Source: an uncultured Faecalibacterium sp. (GTDB lineage Bacteria; Bacillota; Clostridia; Oscillospirales; Ruminococcaceae). Taken from it: a stretch of 24,586 nucleotides of DNA. Positions 6,230 to 12,481 of this stretch are shown here, piece after piece (the first letter of the stretch is position 1; each line of letters starts with the position of its first letter). The DNA is taken from assembly GCA_934501115.1 (NCBI GenBank), contig CAKSTO010000039.1, positions 1 to 24,586 on the forward strand, written 5' to 3'. A program made the position numbers and the translations under genes. The notes under the pieces were generated by a model. That model searched no databases. It was given only the letters and a program-made list of their open reading frames with translations, and was not told the DNA's origin.

Positions 6230-6861
6230 AATACGCCGGGATGCCCTTTGGAATGTGGGTGCTGTTTGCCGGCTCCTTTCAAAAGCAGCTGACCGCTGTG
6301 CTGGGCTATGATGCAGCCACCGCAAGAGCCATTACCAAAAAGGCAAAGCCGCAATACCGGCAGATCATCCGCAGGCTGCCGGAGTTTGAAAAAGCGGACC
6401 GCTTCAAGATGAACATCGTCAACTGCGCAATGCTCGGCGCGTTCATTCTCTCCATGCCGAAACGTCCGGAGGTGGACAGGCTGACGGATTACTATGCAAG
6501 ATCCATGATGACAAAGCCCATGCAGTGGTTCTGCCGCAAAAGCGGAAAAAGCAAGTTCACCCCAAAGGATATTGCCGCTATGAAAGCCACTGCCGCCCTG
6601 AAAGCCGCCGACCGCAACCCCTATTCGTGGAACATGGAGTTTTACGAATACCCTGACGGCAGCGGCTACGAAGGACGCTTTACCAAATGCGGCATCTGTG
6701 TGCTGATGAAGGAGCTGGGTCTGTACGACCTGACCCCCGCTTTGTGCCGTCTGGACTACACCATGAGCGAAGCGGGTGGTGTGACCGAATTTGTGCGGCA
6801 GTACACCCTTGCCTCCGGTGGGCCCTACTGCGACTGCGGGTATAAAAAGAAAATAAATTAA
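6226..6861 (+). CDS. L-2-amino-thiazoline-4-carboxylic acid hydrolase-like protein
   Basis: This 211-residue protein ends in the pattern LTPALCRLDYTMSEAGGVTEF followed by SGGPYCDCGYKKK, which I recognise from the ATC_hydrolase family. Conserved cysteines are visible at 155 and 158 (KCGIC) and at 202 and 204 (CDC). The founding activity opens a thiazoline ring on the way to L-cysteine in Pseudomonas; most clostridial members have no shown substrate. The ATG lies inside the stop region of the preceding methyltransferase (ATGA overlap). No transmembrane segment is evident beyond a mildly hydrophobic N-terminus. As the last gene of a metal-box-controlled run it may act on a sulfur heterocycle or another cyclic amide-like product of its partners (inference). 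Confidence 0.82.
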   Translation: MKYAGMPFGMWVLFAGSFQKQLTAVLGYDAATARAITKKAKPQYRQIIRRLPEFEKADRFKMNIVNCAMLGAFILSMPKRPEVDRLTDYYARSMMTKPMQWFCRKSGKSKFTPKDIAAMKATAALKAADRNPYSWNMEFYEYPDGSGYEGRFTKCGICVLMKELGLYDLTPALCRLDYTMSEAGGVTEFVRQYTLASGGPYCDCGYKKKIN

Positions 6862-7075
6862 GGTGAACTTGTCGGTGCGAGGCTCCTCCATCTTGCTGCG
6901 CAAGACTGTTCTGTCGCTTAAAAGCCCCACTGGGGCTTTCATTGCTCCGCTTCGCTTCGCAAATGAGAACTTTTGAAAACACGCTGCTTTCGGCAGCTTG
7001 CAAGAAAAAACGAGGAAAACTTTGGCGAAAAGAGAGAGGGCTGGACGGTGCCAGCCCTCTTGACGGCGACTTAGA
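6862..7075. repeat. Non-coding block rich in small inverted repeats
   Basis: No gene is supported here. Successive hairpins can be read: CTTGC/GCAAG near 6893-6905; AAAGCCCC/GGGGCTTT at 6921-6939, which looks like a terminator of the upstream operon; GCTGC/GCAGC near 6983; and AGAGGGCTGG/CCAGCCCTCT at 7035-7060, a perfect 10-bp stem. The phrase CTCCGCTTCGCTTCGCAAATG between them has internal CGCTT repetition. The density of short arms suggests a dispersed intergenic repeat of the REP/MITE kind, but no second copy is in this window. Confidence 0.45.
6921..6943 (+). terminator. Terminator after the ATC-hydrolase-like gene
   Basis: AAAGCCCC (6921-6928) and GGGGCTTT (6932-6939) pair perfectly around ACT, and the 3' arm itself supplies the short T-run. 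It is about 60 bases beyond the stop of the operon's last gene. Confidence 0.6.
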
Positions 7076-7103
7076 TAAACGTATTGTCCGTAAAAATTTC
7101 CAC

Positions 7104-7132
7104 TTGACAATCAAATATTGCCTTGCTATAAT
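7104..7132 (+). promoter_or_regulatory. Consensus sigma-A promoter of the metal ABC transporter operon
   Basis: TTGACA (7104-7109), a 17-bp spacer and TATAAT (7127-7132) match consensus exactly. Such a strong promoter is expected to need repression, and a palindrome covers the predicted start site. Confidence 0.93.
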
Positions 7133-7135
7133 CCA

Positions 7136-7157
7136 ATTCGCAACTAGGTTGCAAATT
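7136..7157. promoter_or_regulatory. Palindromic operator over the transcription start
   Basis: The core GCAACTAGGTTGC (7140-7152) is an inverted repeat GCAAC-TAG-GTTGC. AATT flanks extend it to about ten bases per arm with one mismatch. It lies just after the -10 box of the transporter operon, where a repressor would block initiation. The AACTAG-GTT core recalls AdcR-type zinc boxes but is not identical; the regulator itself is not in the window. Confidence 0.65.
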
Positions 7158-7178
7158 CGGAGAGAGGAGGGCAATGGA

Positions 7179-7484
7179 ATGAACTGCACGGCAAAACAAC
7201 GCCGCCGCGCTGCGTGGATTCTGCTGGTTGGTTTCCTGCTGGTCATTTTGGTTTCATTGACGTTCTGCGCGGAGGAAGTCAACCACGACTGTACCGGGGC
7301 AGACTGTGCTGTCTGCGCACAGCTGAAACTTTGCGAGAATATCCTGCACATCGGAAAAGATCGTTCCGGGCCGTTCATTCTAACACCCGCGCCGCATTTT
7401 GTGTTGGCGGCGGTGCTGTCGCTTTGCTCTCCGCTTTTGCTGATAAAAACACCGATTCGACTAAAGGTAAAACTGTCGGATTAA
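7179..7484 (+). CDS. Small membrane protein with Cys/His motif, metal transporter accessory
   Basis: This 101-residue protein has two predicted membrane segments: AAWILLVGFLLVILVSLTF near residues 11-29 and HFVLAAVLSLCSPLLLI near 74-90. Between them is a loop with HDCTGADCAVCAQLKLCENIL. The H-x-C-x4-C-x2-C spacing looks suited to binding a metal ion or a redox role outside the membrane. GGAGG sits eight bases before the chosen ATG; another ATG five bases earlier is out of frame and stops at once. As first gene of a metal ABC operon it is probably a metal-handling accessory. I know of similar uncharacterised genes beside zinc transporters but no assigned function. Confidence 0.72.
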   Translation: MNCTAKQRRRAAWILLVGFLLVILVSLTFCAEEVNHDCTGADCAVCAQLKLCENILHIGKDRSGPFILTPAPHFVLAAVLSLCSPLLLIKTPIRLKVKLSD

Positions 7485-7534
7485 GAAATGCTTGTCCGTA
7501 TGATTCTTGATATCAAACAATGGAGCGCATTTCT

Positions 7535-8545
7535 ATGGAAAAACTCAAACGTATATTCGCTGTATTTTTTTGCCTTTTACTGGCTGCTGGTATTTTGGGC
7601 GGCTGTGGGAAGGCCGCATCTTCGTCCGCTCCTACACTGTCTGCATCGCAGAGTGGCAGCAAGCCGCTGAAAATCGTCACGACCATTTTCCCGGAGTATG
7701 ACTGGGTGCGCGAAATTCTCGGCGACAAGGCCGATCATGCCGAAGTTACCATGCTTCTGGACAATGGCGTAGATTTGCACAGCTATCAGCCCACCGCAGA
7801 TGATATGATTAAAATCTCAGACTGTGACTTGTTCATCTACGTTGGCGGCGAATCGGATGGCTGGGTGGAAGATGCCTTGAAAGAAGCCGCCAATCAGGAT
7901 ATGCAGGTCATCAACCTGCTGGATGTGCTGGGCGAGCAGGTAAAAGAGGAAGAAGTCGTAGAAGGCATGGAGGCCGAGGAAGAAGAATCCGAGGACGAAG
8001 ATGAGCCGGAGTACGATGAGCATGTCTGGCTGTCGCTGAAGAACGCTGAAACTCTCTGCAATGCGATCACCGATGCACTGGAAGAAATCGACCCGGCCAA
8101 CAAAGATGCCTATGCTGCTAACGCTGCATCCTATCTGGAAAAGCTGGCCGCTCTGGATGACGAATATCAGACGGTGGCGGACAATGCCGCCCGGAAAACC
8201 GTGCTGTTCGGCGACCGTTTCCCGTTCCGCTATCTGGTGGACGATTACGGTCTGAGCTATTATGCCGCGTTTGCAGGCTGCTCTGCGGAAACGGAAGCCA
8301 GCTTTGAGACCATTTCCTTCCTTGCTGGCAAAGTGGATGAACTGGGGCTGCCCTGTGTGCTGACCATTGAGGGCGCACAGCACAAAATTGCCGAAACCAT
8401 CGTGCGGAATACCGCCGAAAAGGATCAGTCCATCCTGACGCTGGATTCCATGCAGTCCACCACATCCACCGATGTGGCAAACGGCACGACCTACCTTTCC
8501 GTGATGGAAAGCAATCTGGATGTGCTGAAACAGGCTCTGAACTAA
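7535..8545 (+). CDS. znuA: Metal ABC transporter substrate-binding lipoprotein (ZnuA-like)
   Basis: This 336-residue lipoprotein has the lipobox LGGC with Cys24, then the ZnuA/TroA start IVTTIFPEYDWVREILG. Candidate metal ligands are His82 (DLHSYQP), His163 (DEHVWLS) and Glu279 (LTIEGAQH). The third classical histidine (HDAFGY in ZnuA) reads GDRFPFRY here, with Arg228 in its place. The flexible loop before His163 is strongly acidic, with many Glu/Asp between about 138 and 162, where zinc-specific members are His-rich. The start at 7535 is used because TGGAG precedes it; an ATG 15 bases earlier has no ribosome site. Zinc is the likeliest substrate from family and operon, but manganese or iron is not excluded. 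Confidence 0.9.
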   Translation: MEKLKRIFAVFFCLLLAAGILGGCGKAASSSAPTLSASQSGSKPLKIVTTIFPEYDWVREILGDKADHAEVTMLLDNGVDLHSYQPTADDMIKISDCDLFIYVGGESDGWVEDALKEAANQDMQVINLLDVLGEQVKEEEVVEGMEAEEEESEDEDEPEYDEHVWLSLKNAETLCNAITDALEEIDPANKDAYAANAASYLEKLAALDDEYQTVADNAARKTVLFGDRFPFRYLVDDYGLSYYAAFAGCSAETEASFETISFLAGKVDELGLPCVLTIEGAQHKIAETIVRNTAEKDQSILTLDSMQSTTSTDVANGTTYLSVMESNLDVLKQALN

Positions 8546-8559
8546 AGGAAGGAACCGTC

Positions 8560-9270
8560 ATGTCTCAGCTCATTTGTAAGAACCTTCTCGTTGGCTATGA
8601 GGGAAAGGCCATTCTGGATCCTCTGAACTTTGAGATTCACGCAGGCGACTATCTTTGTGTAGTTGGTGAAAACGGTGCAGGAAAAAGTACCTTAATGAAA
8701 ACGCTGCTCGGTTTGCAGCAGCCCATTTCCGGGCAAATCGAGATGGGCGATGGTCTGCGCAAGAACGAGATCGGCTATCTGCCTCAGCAGACCATCGTGC
8801 AGAGGGATTTTCCGGCGTCGGTGCAGGAAATCGTGCTGTCTGGTTGCCAGAGCCGCTGCGGTCTGCGTCCGTTTTACAGTCGTGAGGAAAAGCAGCTTGC
8901 GCAGAATGCCATGCGCAAAATGCAGATCGGATCGCTGGCAAAACGCTGCTACCGGGAGCTTTCCGGCGGTCAGCAGCAGCGTGTCTTGCTGGCGCGCGCC
9001 CTCTGCGCTACCCGGAAAATGCTGCTTCTGGACGAGCCTGTTTCCGGCCTTGACCCAAAAGTGACGACGGAAATGTACCATCTGATTGAAAAACTGAACC
9101 AGCAGGAGGGCATTACTGTCCTGATGATCTCCCATGACATTCAGGCTGCGGTTTGCTACGCCAGCCACATTCTCCATATCGGCGAAAGCGTCTTTTTCGG
9201 CACACGGGAAGCGTATCTGCAAAGCCCGCAGGGGCGGCTGTTTGCGGCTGGGAAAGGCGGTGCAAAATGA
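8560..9270 (+). CDS. znuC: Metal ABC transporter ATP-binding protein
   Basis: This 236-residue ABC ATPase has the Walker A motif GENGAGKST (36-44), the signature LSGGQQQR from Leu134, and the Walker B motif LLLDEP with Asp158/Glu159. The switch histidine is in MISHD. Length and sequence match the ZnuC/MntB/TroB group. AAGGAAGG precedes the start, 14 bases after the binding-protein stop. The final bases overlap the permease start (ATGA), showing tight coupling of ATPase and permease synthesis. Confidence 0.95.
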   Translation: MSQLICKNLLVGYEGKAILDPLNFEIHAGDYLCVVGENGAGKSTLMKTLLGLQQPISGQIEMGDGLRKNEIGYLPQQTIVQRDFPASVQEIVLSGCQSRCGLRPFYSREEKQLAQNAMRKMQIGSLAKRCYRELSGGQQQRVLLARALCATRKMLLLDEPVSGLDPKVTTEMYHLIEKLNQQEGITVLMISHDIQAAVCYASHILHIGESVFFGTREAYLQSPQGRLFAAGKGGAK

Positions 9271-10115
9271 ACCTGTTGGAAAAGCTGGCTTTTTACTGGA
9301 ACTATCCCTTTGTCCGCTATGCGCTCATCGTGGGCGTTCTGATTGCCCTGTGTTCTTCGCTGCTGGGCGTGACGCTGGTGCTGAAACGGTTTTCCTTTAT
9401 CGGAGATGGCCTTTCTCATGTGGCGTTCGGCGGCATGGCCGCTGCGACCGTGCTGGGAATGTCCGACCATATGCCGCTGACGCTGGCCGTGACTGTGGCC
9501 TGCGCAGTCCTGTTGCTGCATACCGGACAAAACACCCAAATCAAGGGTGACGCTGCCATTGCGATGGTGTCCGTTGGTGCGCTTGCAATGGGCTATCTGC
9601 TGATGAATCTGTTCTCGACCTCGGCGAACCTGTCCGGCGATGTGTGCAGCACCTTGTTCGGCTCTACCTCGATTCTGACCCTGACAAAATCAGAGGTCTG
9701 GCTCTGCATCGGGCTTTCCATCATCGTGGTCGCAGTGTTTATGCTGTTCTACAACAAGATCTTTGCAGTTACCTTTGACGAAACCTTTGCACAGGCCGTC
9801 GGAACCAATGCAAACGGATACAATCTGCTGATTGCCATTGTCATTGCCGTCATCATTGTGCTGGCAATGAACCTTGTCGGCTCTCTGCTGATTTCTGCCC
9901 TGGTGATTTTTCCGGCTCTTTCGGCGATGCGCCTGTGCAAGAATTTCTGCGCTGTCACCATCTGCTCGGCGGTACTGTCCGTGAGTTGTGCCTTTGTGGG
10001 CATTGTGGCTTCCATCCTGGTCGGAACGCCGGTTGGTTCGACCATTGTAGCGGTTGACATGGCGGCGTTTGGCCTGTGCTGTCTGGCCGGAAAACTGCTG
10101 GGGAGGGCATCATGA
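9267..10115 (+). CDS. znuB: Metal ABC transporter permease (ZnuB family)
   Basis: This 282-residue protein has about eight or nine hydrophobic segments. It shows family sequences such as LGVTLVLKRFSFIGDGLSHVAFGGMAAA near the start and LVGSLLISALVIFPALSAMRL in the C-terminal half, typical of ABC-3 permeases. The start at 9267 overlaps the ATPase stop as ATGA; an upstream in-frame extension into the ATPase gene is rejected. It forms the membrane channel for the metal delivered by the lipoprotein at 7535-8545. Confidence 0.95.
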   Translation: MNLLEKLAFYWNYPFVRYALIVGVLIALCSSLLGVTLVLKRFSFIGDGLSHVAFGGMAAATVLGMSDHMPLTLAVTVACAVLLLHTGQNTQIKGDAAIAMVSVGALAMGYLLMNLFSTSANLSGDVCSTLFGSTSILTLTKSEVWLCIGLSIIVVAVFMLFYNKIFAVTFDETFAQAVGTNANGYNLLIAIVIAVIIVLAMNLVGSLLISALVIFPALSAMRLCKNFCAVTICSAVLSVSCAFVGIVASILVGTPVGSTIVAVDMAAFGLCCLAGKLLGRAS

Positions 10116-10648
10116 AACGATTTTTGCAAGGATTTCTGCTGTTGGGGATCGCCGCTGTATTCACTGCCTGCGGCGCAAAGTCCGAAGCGGCATCTTCCGT
10201 GGCGACGGTCTTGCCGGAGTCTGCATCTTCTGGTGCTGTTACTGCACCCGCCCCGGAACATTCCGTGCAGCTCCCGGAAAGCAGCGCTGCTGGCGCAAGC
10301 GATCTTCACGCCGGGATGGACGCAGACATTGACCTGACCTTACTCAGTGATACGGTTGTGAACGCAGAAGTTTACAATATGCTTGTTGTTCCGGAAAACT
10401 ATACCGAGAAGATCGTCCGCATGACAGGCGAATATCAGGAGTATACAGATGAGCAGACGGGTGAACTGTATCATTCCTGCGTCATCTACGATGCGCTTGC
10501 CTGCTGCCAGCAGGGAGTGGAGTTTGTGCTGACGGATGGCGATTACCCGGAAGAAGGCACAACCATTACCGTGGTGGGACGGTATGAAACTTATACGACA
10601 CCCTATTATGATTATTTTCATCTGGTGGATGGAGTAAGAGAAAAGTAA
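10112..10648 (+). CDS. Accessory lipoprotein of the metal transporter operon
   Basis: This 178-residue lipoprotein has a signal peptide and lipobox (MKRFLQGFLLLGIAAVFTAC, lipidated Cys at 20). A Ser/Ala/Pro-rich linker follows to about residue 65. The globular part contains VVNAEVYNMLVVPENYTEKIVRMTGEY, CVIYDALACCQQGVEFVL and GTTITVVGRYETY, a beta-rich pattern that looks like an OB-fold. It overlaps the permease stop by ATGA, so it belongs to the transporter operon. A paired Cys-Cys (ALACC) could bind metal. The function is unknown; an extracytoplasmic partner of the binding protein is inferred from position only. Confidence 0.78.
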   Translation: MKRFLQGFLLLGIAAVFTACGAKSEAASSVATVLPESASSGAVTAPAPEHSVQLPESSAAGASDLHAGMDADIDLTLLSDTVVNAEVYNMLVVPENYTEKIVRMTGEYQEYTDEQTGELYHSCVIYDALACCQQGVEFVLTDGDYPEEGTTITVVGRYETYTTPYYDYFHLVDGVREK

Positions 10649-10666
10649 ATCAAATCAAATAAAACG

Positions 10667-10712
10667 AATCCCGGCAAGTGCCTACCTTGTAGAACACCTG
10701 CCGGGATTTGTT
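10667..10712 (+). terminator. Terminator of the metal transporter operon
   Basis: AATCCCGGCA (10667-10676) pairs with TGCCGGGATT (10699-10708), with extra GTG/CAC pairing inside the loop. The T-run afterwards is short (TTGTTAT). It lies 18 bases after the stop of the last gene. Confidence 0.75.
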
Positions 10713-10872
10713 ATACGGCTCCGAAAAACCGGAGCGGCACGGCAGGATCCTTTCATCTGACGAAAGGCCGCGCCCAAAAGACCGAAGCGCAGGCTGCGGG
10801 TGATCTGTGGGGCTTACACGGCACTTTACAGAAGTTCTTTAATTGAAAAAGTCATTAAAGAAGATTTCTCTA
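10713..10872. other. Intergenic stretch without a supported gene
   Basis: This holds two short hairpins (GCTCCG/CGGAGC at 10718-10735 and CCTTTC/GAAAGG near 10750-10768). One reading frame stays open from about 10720 to a stop near 10844 with no start codon or ribosome site. It may be a remnant of an older gene or chance. No function is claimed. Confidence 0.4.
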
Positions 10873-10902
10873 TTGAGTTAATGTTACAAATCCATGTACA
10901 AT
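10873..10902 (+). promoter_or_regulatory. Promoter of the PTS operon
   Basis: TTGAGT (10873-10878) and TACAAT (10897-10902) are 18 bp apart. Base composition turns AT-rich here, unlike the flanks. Transcription would start near 10909, about 105 bases before the EIIC gene. Confidence 0.7.
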
Positions 10903-10915
10903 ATGAATGTAATCG

Positions 10916-10955
10916 GTTTCCTGTTTGGCTGACACACGATCAGTCAAATGGAAAC
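10916..10955. promoter_or_regulatory. Large dyad in the PTS operon leader
   Basis: GTTTCCTGTTTGGCTGA (10916-10932) pairs with TCAGTCAAATGGAAAC (10940-10955) with one bulge and one mismatch, giving about 15 pairs. It lies within a few bases of the predicted transcription start. No T-run follows, so it is not a terminator. It may be the DNA target of the PRD regulator or a stable 5' mRNA hairpin. The TCAGTCA element recurs at 10970-10977. Confidence 0.55.
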
Positions 10956-11013
10956 AGAGATGTAAGACGTTCAGTCAGCGAAGGTCAAAAATTCAAGAAA
11001 GAGGAGAAAAAAC

Positions 11014-12342
11014 ATGAGCAAATTCACTGACAACGCCAGTGAGAAGCTGCTTGTGGTCGCTGGAAAGATCAGCAACCAGAAGCACATGGCATCCATCAAG
11101 AATGCATTCTACACCTTGATGCCTGTTATTCTGACCGGCGCGTTCTGCACACTGATCTCCAATGTTGTGTGCTCTACCACTACCACCGGCATCAGCCTGG
11201 CGAAGCTGCCCGGTATGTCCTGGCTTGGAATGTTCACCGATCTGTTCACCGCTGCCAACTATGCGACTCTGAACTTCTTTACGGTGGCTGCCGTATTCCT
11301 GATCGGTATGGAGCTTGCCAAGCAGAACGGCCTGGGCGATAGCCCGGACTCCGGCGTTGTGGCTGTGTGTTCCTTTATTTCCGTCCTGCCTACTTACGTT
11401 GTGACCACCGTAAATGATGTTCAGGTCACCGTTCCCAATGTGCTGGGCAAGGATTATACCGCAGCTCGCGGCCTGTTCCTTGGCATGGTCATTGCGCTGG
11501 TCTCGGTGGAGATCTACAGCAAGTTTGTAAAATCGCATGTGTTCGACTTCAAGATGCCGGACACCGTGCCCGCTAACGTGACCAAGAGCTTCAGCTCCCT
11601 GTGCCCGTTCGCATTCACCGTTCTCATCTGCGCAGCTGCTAACTTTGCACTGGTCAAGCTGTGCAATAAGAGCCTTTACGAGCTGATCTACACCTTCCTG
11701 CAGAAGCCGCTGGAAAGCGTCATGCAGGGTCTGCCCGGCCTGCTGATCCTCATGCTGGTGGCACAGCTGTTCTGGTGCATCGGTATCCACGGCAACCAGA
11801 TCATCAAGGCTGTCCGTGACCCGCTGCTGAACGCAGCCATTCTGGCAAACACCGACCTGATCGCACAGGGCGTCACCGACATGAGCAAGTACAACATCAT
11901 CAACATGAGCTTCTGGGACACCTATATGTCTCTGGGCGGCTCCGGTTGTACTCTGGGTCTGATCATTGCGATCTTCCTGTTCTCCAAGCGTGCAGATTAT
12001 CGTGCCATCGCCAAACTGAGCGTTGGCCCTGGCATCTTTGAGATCAACGAGTGCATGACCTTTGGTCTGCCCATCGTGCTGAACCCCTATCTGGTTCTGC
12101 CCTTCATCGTCACCCCGCTGATCAACGGCACCATCGGCTACTTTGCTACCAAGATCGGCTTTGCGGGTGTGGCTCTGTACGCGATGCCCTGGACTACGCC
12201 TCCGATCATCAGCGCATGGCTGTCCACCGGCGGCAGCATCGGTGCAGTGATCACACAGCTGGTCTGCATTGCGGTTTCCGTTTTGATCTACACCCCGTTT
12301 GTGATTCTGGCAAACAAGGAACCCGTTGCAGAGGAAGCCTGA
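11014..12342 (+). CDS. PTS lactose/cellobiose-family sugar transporter EIIC
   Basis: This 442-residue integral membrane protein has about ten hydrophobic segments. Family landmarks are LIGMELAKQNGL early on, the WCIGIHG motif with His259, and NECMTFGLPIVLNP with Glu346, the sugar-contact residues of this EIIC fold. It moves a sugar, probably a beta-linked disaccharide, while EIIB phosphorylates it. GAGGAG precedes the start. The next gene is a GH1 phosphoglycosidase, consistent with import as a 6-phosphate. A strong hairpin after the stop should make EIIC the best-expressed or separately controlled gene of the operon. Confidence 0.94.
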   Translation: MSKFTDNASEKLLVVAGKISNQKHMASIKNAFYTLMPVILTGAFCTLISNVVCSTTTTGISLAKLPGMSWLGMFTDLFTAANYATLNFFTVAAVFLIGMELAKQNGLGDSPDSGVVAVCSFISVLPTYVVTTVNDVQVTVPNVLGKDYTAARGLFLGMVIALVSVEIYSKFVKSHVFDFKMPDTVPANVTKSFSSLCPFAFTVLICAAANFALVKLCNKSLYELIYTFLQKPLESVMQGLPGLLILMLVAQLFWCIGIHGNQIIKAVRDPLLNAAILANTDLIAQGVTDMSKYNIINMSFWDTYMSLGGSGCTLGLIIAIFLFSKRADYRAIAKLSVGPGIFEINECMTFGLPIVLNPYLVLPFIVTPLINGTIGYFATKIGFAGVALYAMPWTTPPIISAWLSTGGSIGAVITQLVCIAVSVLIYTPFVILANKEPVAEEA

Positions 12343-12393
12343 TCTGCACATGATCCCTTTGCAGCTTGACTGAACTGCTTGACCTCTATCTGA

Positions 12394-12459
12394 AAGTGCT
12401 GCCCGCGTCGGGACCGTCCATGTGGCTCGGCCCGGGCTGCAGGGCAGCACTTCTTTTTT
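12394..12459 (+). terminator. Strong intra-operon terminator/attenuator hairpin
   Basis: AAGTGCTGCCC (12394-12404) pairs perfectly with GGGCAGCACTT (12442-12452). Further pairing inside the 37-base loop (CGGGACCG with CGGCCCG) extends it, and CTTTTTT follows. It lies between EIIC and the glycosidase, 23 bases before the latter's start codon. It looks like a full rho-independent terminator placed inside an operon. Confidence 0.82.
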
Positions 12460-12481
12460 GAACGGAACGAAAGGAAAAATT

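Noticed and set aside
10800..11030. 76-residue frame just before EIIC
   Set aside because: It covers the PTS promoter and leader dyad and has no ribosome site.
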